Of a stretch of DNA of 5,389 nucleotides, positions 4,927 through 5,389 are shown one piece after another. Both the position numbers and the translations under genes were made by a program. This stretch comes from TA-21 sp035620895. Its GTDB lineage: Archaea; Thermoproteota; Nitrososphaeria; Nitrososphaerales; Nitrososphaeraceae. Positions within the stretch are counted from its first letter, which is position 1. Each line of letters begins with the position of its first letter. The notes below the pieces were generated by a model. It was not told the origin of the DNA. It saw nothing but the letters and a program-made list of their open reading frames with translations, and searched no databases. The stretch spans positions 1 through 5,389 of the forward strand of contig DASPFY010000035.1 in NCBI GenBank assembly GCA_035620895.1, written 5' to 3'.

Positions 4927-4941
4927 GTCCGAATCCCACCG
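4927..4941 (+). repeat. attR-like direct repeat of the tRNA-Lys T arm
   Basis: GTCCGAATCCCACCG repeats 3098-3112 exactly, including the unusual C of the T loop. Neither flank matches the tRNA (CACT before, GGCTTC after), so it is a core-sized copy with no tRNA body around it. An exact 15-base match at this spacing is very unlikely by chance. Confidence 0.7.
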
Positions 4942-5082
4942 GCTTCATGTCTATCAATTGAATCGTATCTAGTAGTATCGATTGGCACATTTTGATGTGA
5001 TTACTTCCAGATTACTCACTTTGGTATCAATTATTTTCTTATTATCACATTACCCTCAATTTATACTCTTGGAGGCAGATGT

Positions 5083-5389
5083 TTAGAGAGGGAGGGGTTT
5101 ACCTTCATACGTCCAAGGAGAAAATGGTAACCATTTTCCTGACTCATCGAACAAGAGGATTCCAGTGACCGTCTTGAATTTCGGAATGATTATTTTTCCC
5201 CCTGCGATATCATAACCATCACTAAAAATTACTGTAACATCTGAAGGGGAAGCACTTACAAATCCCAAAAATAGTAATGCACCTGTTGAATAGCCGGTTG
5301 GGTTCTGGAGTGTAAATGTTGTGATATTTGGAGGTATGCGGAACCGAAATTTACTCCATCTTAGTGTATTAACTTCAACTGGTTTTTTG
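5083..5389 (-). CDS. Unrecognised beta-rich protein, C-terminal part
   Basis: The minus-strand frame is open from the window edge (first full codon at 5388-5386) to TAA at 5085-5083, giving 101 residues; the start lies outside. A TTG at 5268-5266 could be taken as a start, but the frame continues upstream with protein-like sequence (for example R-F-R-I-P-P-N-I-T-T-F-T-L), so the gene is longer. The sequence alternates short hydrophobic strands with Gly/Pro/Asp turns (T-V-I-F-S-D-G-Y-D-I-A-G-G-K-I-I-I-P) and ends W-L-P-F-S-P-W-T-Y-E-G-K-P-L-P-L, suggesting a beta-sandwich or surface/virion-type fold. It has no cysteine and no obvious catalytic motif in the visible part. I do not recognise the family. 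It faces the integrase gene convergently and lies just outside the distal repeat, so it may be host sequence or part of a larger element. Confidence 0.6.
   Translation of the reverse strand, partial: KKPVEVNTLRWSKFRFRIPPNITTFTLQNPTGYSTGALLFLGFVSASPSDVTVIFSDGYDIAGGKIIIPKFKTVTGILLFDESGKWLPFSPWTYEGKPLPL

Larger units (their letters stand above)
3098..4941 (+). mobile_element. Minimal tRNA-Lys-integrated element (integrase plus structured tail)
   Basis: An exact 15-bp direct repeat bounds about 1.84 kb holding a full-length tyrosine recombinase and roughly 400 bases of non-coding, hairpin-containing DNA. No replication, transfer, capsid or cargo gene is present. The repeat stops short of the tRNA 3' end: distally, GGCTTC replaces GAACCC after CCG. 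The distal copy may therefore have drifted once freed from selection, or the shared core may really be limited to the T arm. The true element could be larger, with a further repeat outside the window, or a deletion remnant of a bigger one. Confidence 0.6.

Noticed and set aside
4919..4950. A second tRNA gene around the copy of the T arm
   Set aside because: No acceptor, D or anticodon arm lies upstream of 4927, and the sequence after CCG has no 5' partner; only the T-arm core is present.

Overview
The window most likely comes from an ammonia-oxidising archaeon (Thaumarchaeota/Nitrososphaeria). The base composition is AT-rich. Promoters are archaeal TTTAAATA-type TATA boxes, and one gene appears to be nearly leaderless. 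The tRNA gene encodes no CCA and appears to carry a short intron. The gene set fits too: an amicyanin-like blue copper protein, a half-size archaeal heme A synthase, and an iron-type alcohol dehydrogenase of the kind that serves as semialdehyde reductase in the thaumarchaeal carbon-fixation cycle. The low G+C and long intergenic gaps would suit a Nitrosocosmicus-like or Nitrosopumilaceae genome, but that is inference; the sequence alone does not fix the genus.

Bases 1-1678 are a compact plus-strand block of core metabolism: the C-terminus of a type 1 copper protein, a 154-residue CtaA-type heme A synthase, and a 316-residue Fe-ADH-family reductase 33 bases further on. The first two point to the terminal-oxidase/copper electron-transfer machinery, and the third to central carbon metabolism.

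Bases 1679-2302 are a long spacer with an exact 15-bp tandem duplication, possible small-ORF relics, and a dense stack of palindromes just upstream of a TATA box. They lead into a TTG-initiated gene (2303-2896) for a START/SRPBCC ligand-binding domain followed by a C-terminal strand-helix-helix segment resembling a ribbon-helix-helix DNA-binding or antitoxin domain. Palindromes plus a possible DNA-binding tail suggest a small-molecule-sensing autoregulator, which is a hypothesis.

Bases 3031-4941 look like a minimal integrated element at a tRNA-Lys(CTT) gene. A tyrosine recombinase of 444 residues starts 67 bases beyond the tRNA. An exact 15-bp copy of the tRNA T-arm (3098-3112) recurs in direct orientation at 4927-4941, bounding about 1.84 kb that contains only the integrase and a structured non-coding tail. 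The tRNA itself is odd: it has a 14-base insertion after position 42 and C at the normally U/pseudouridine position 55.

Beyond the distal repeat, 4942-5082 is non-coding, and 5083-5389 is the C-terminal part of an unrecognised beta-rich protein on the minus strand that runs off the window.
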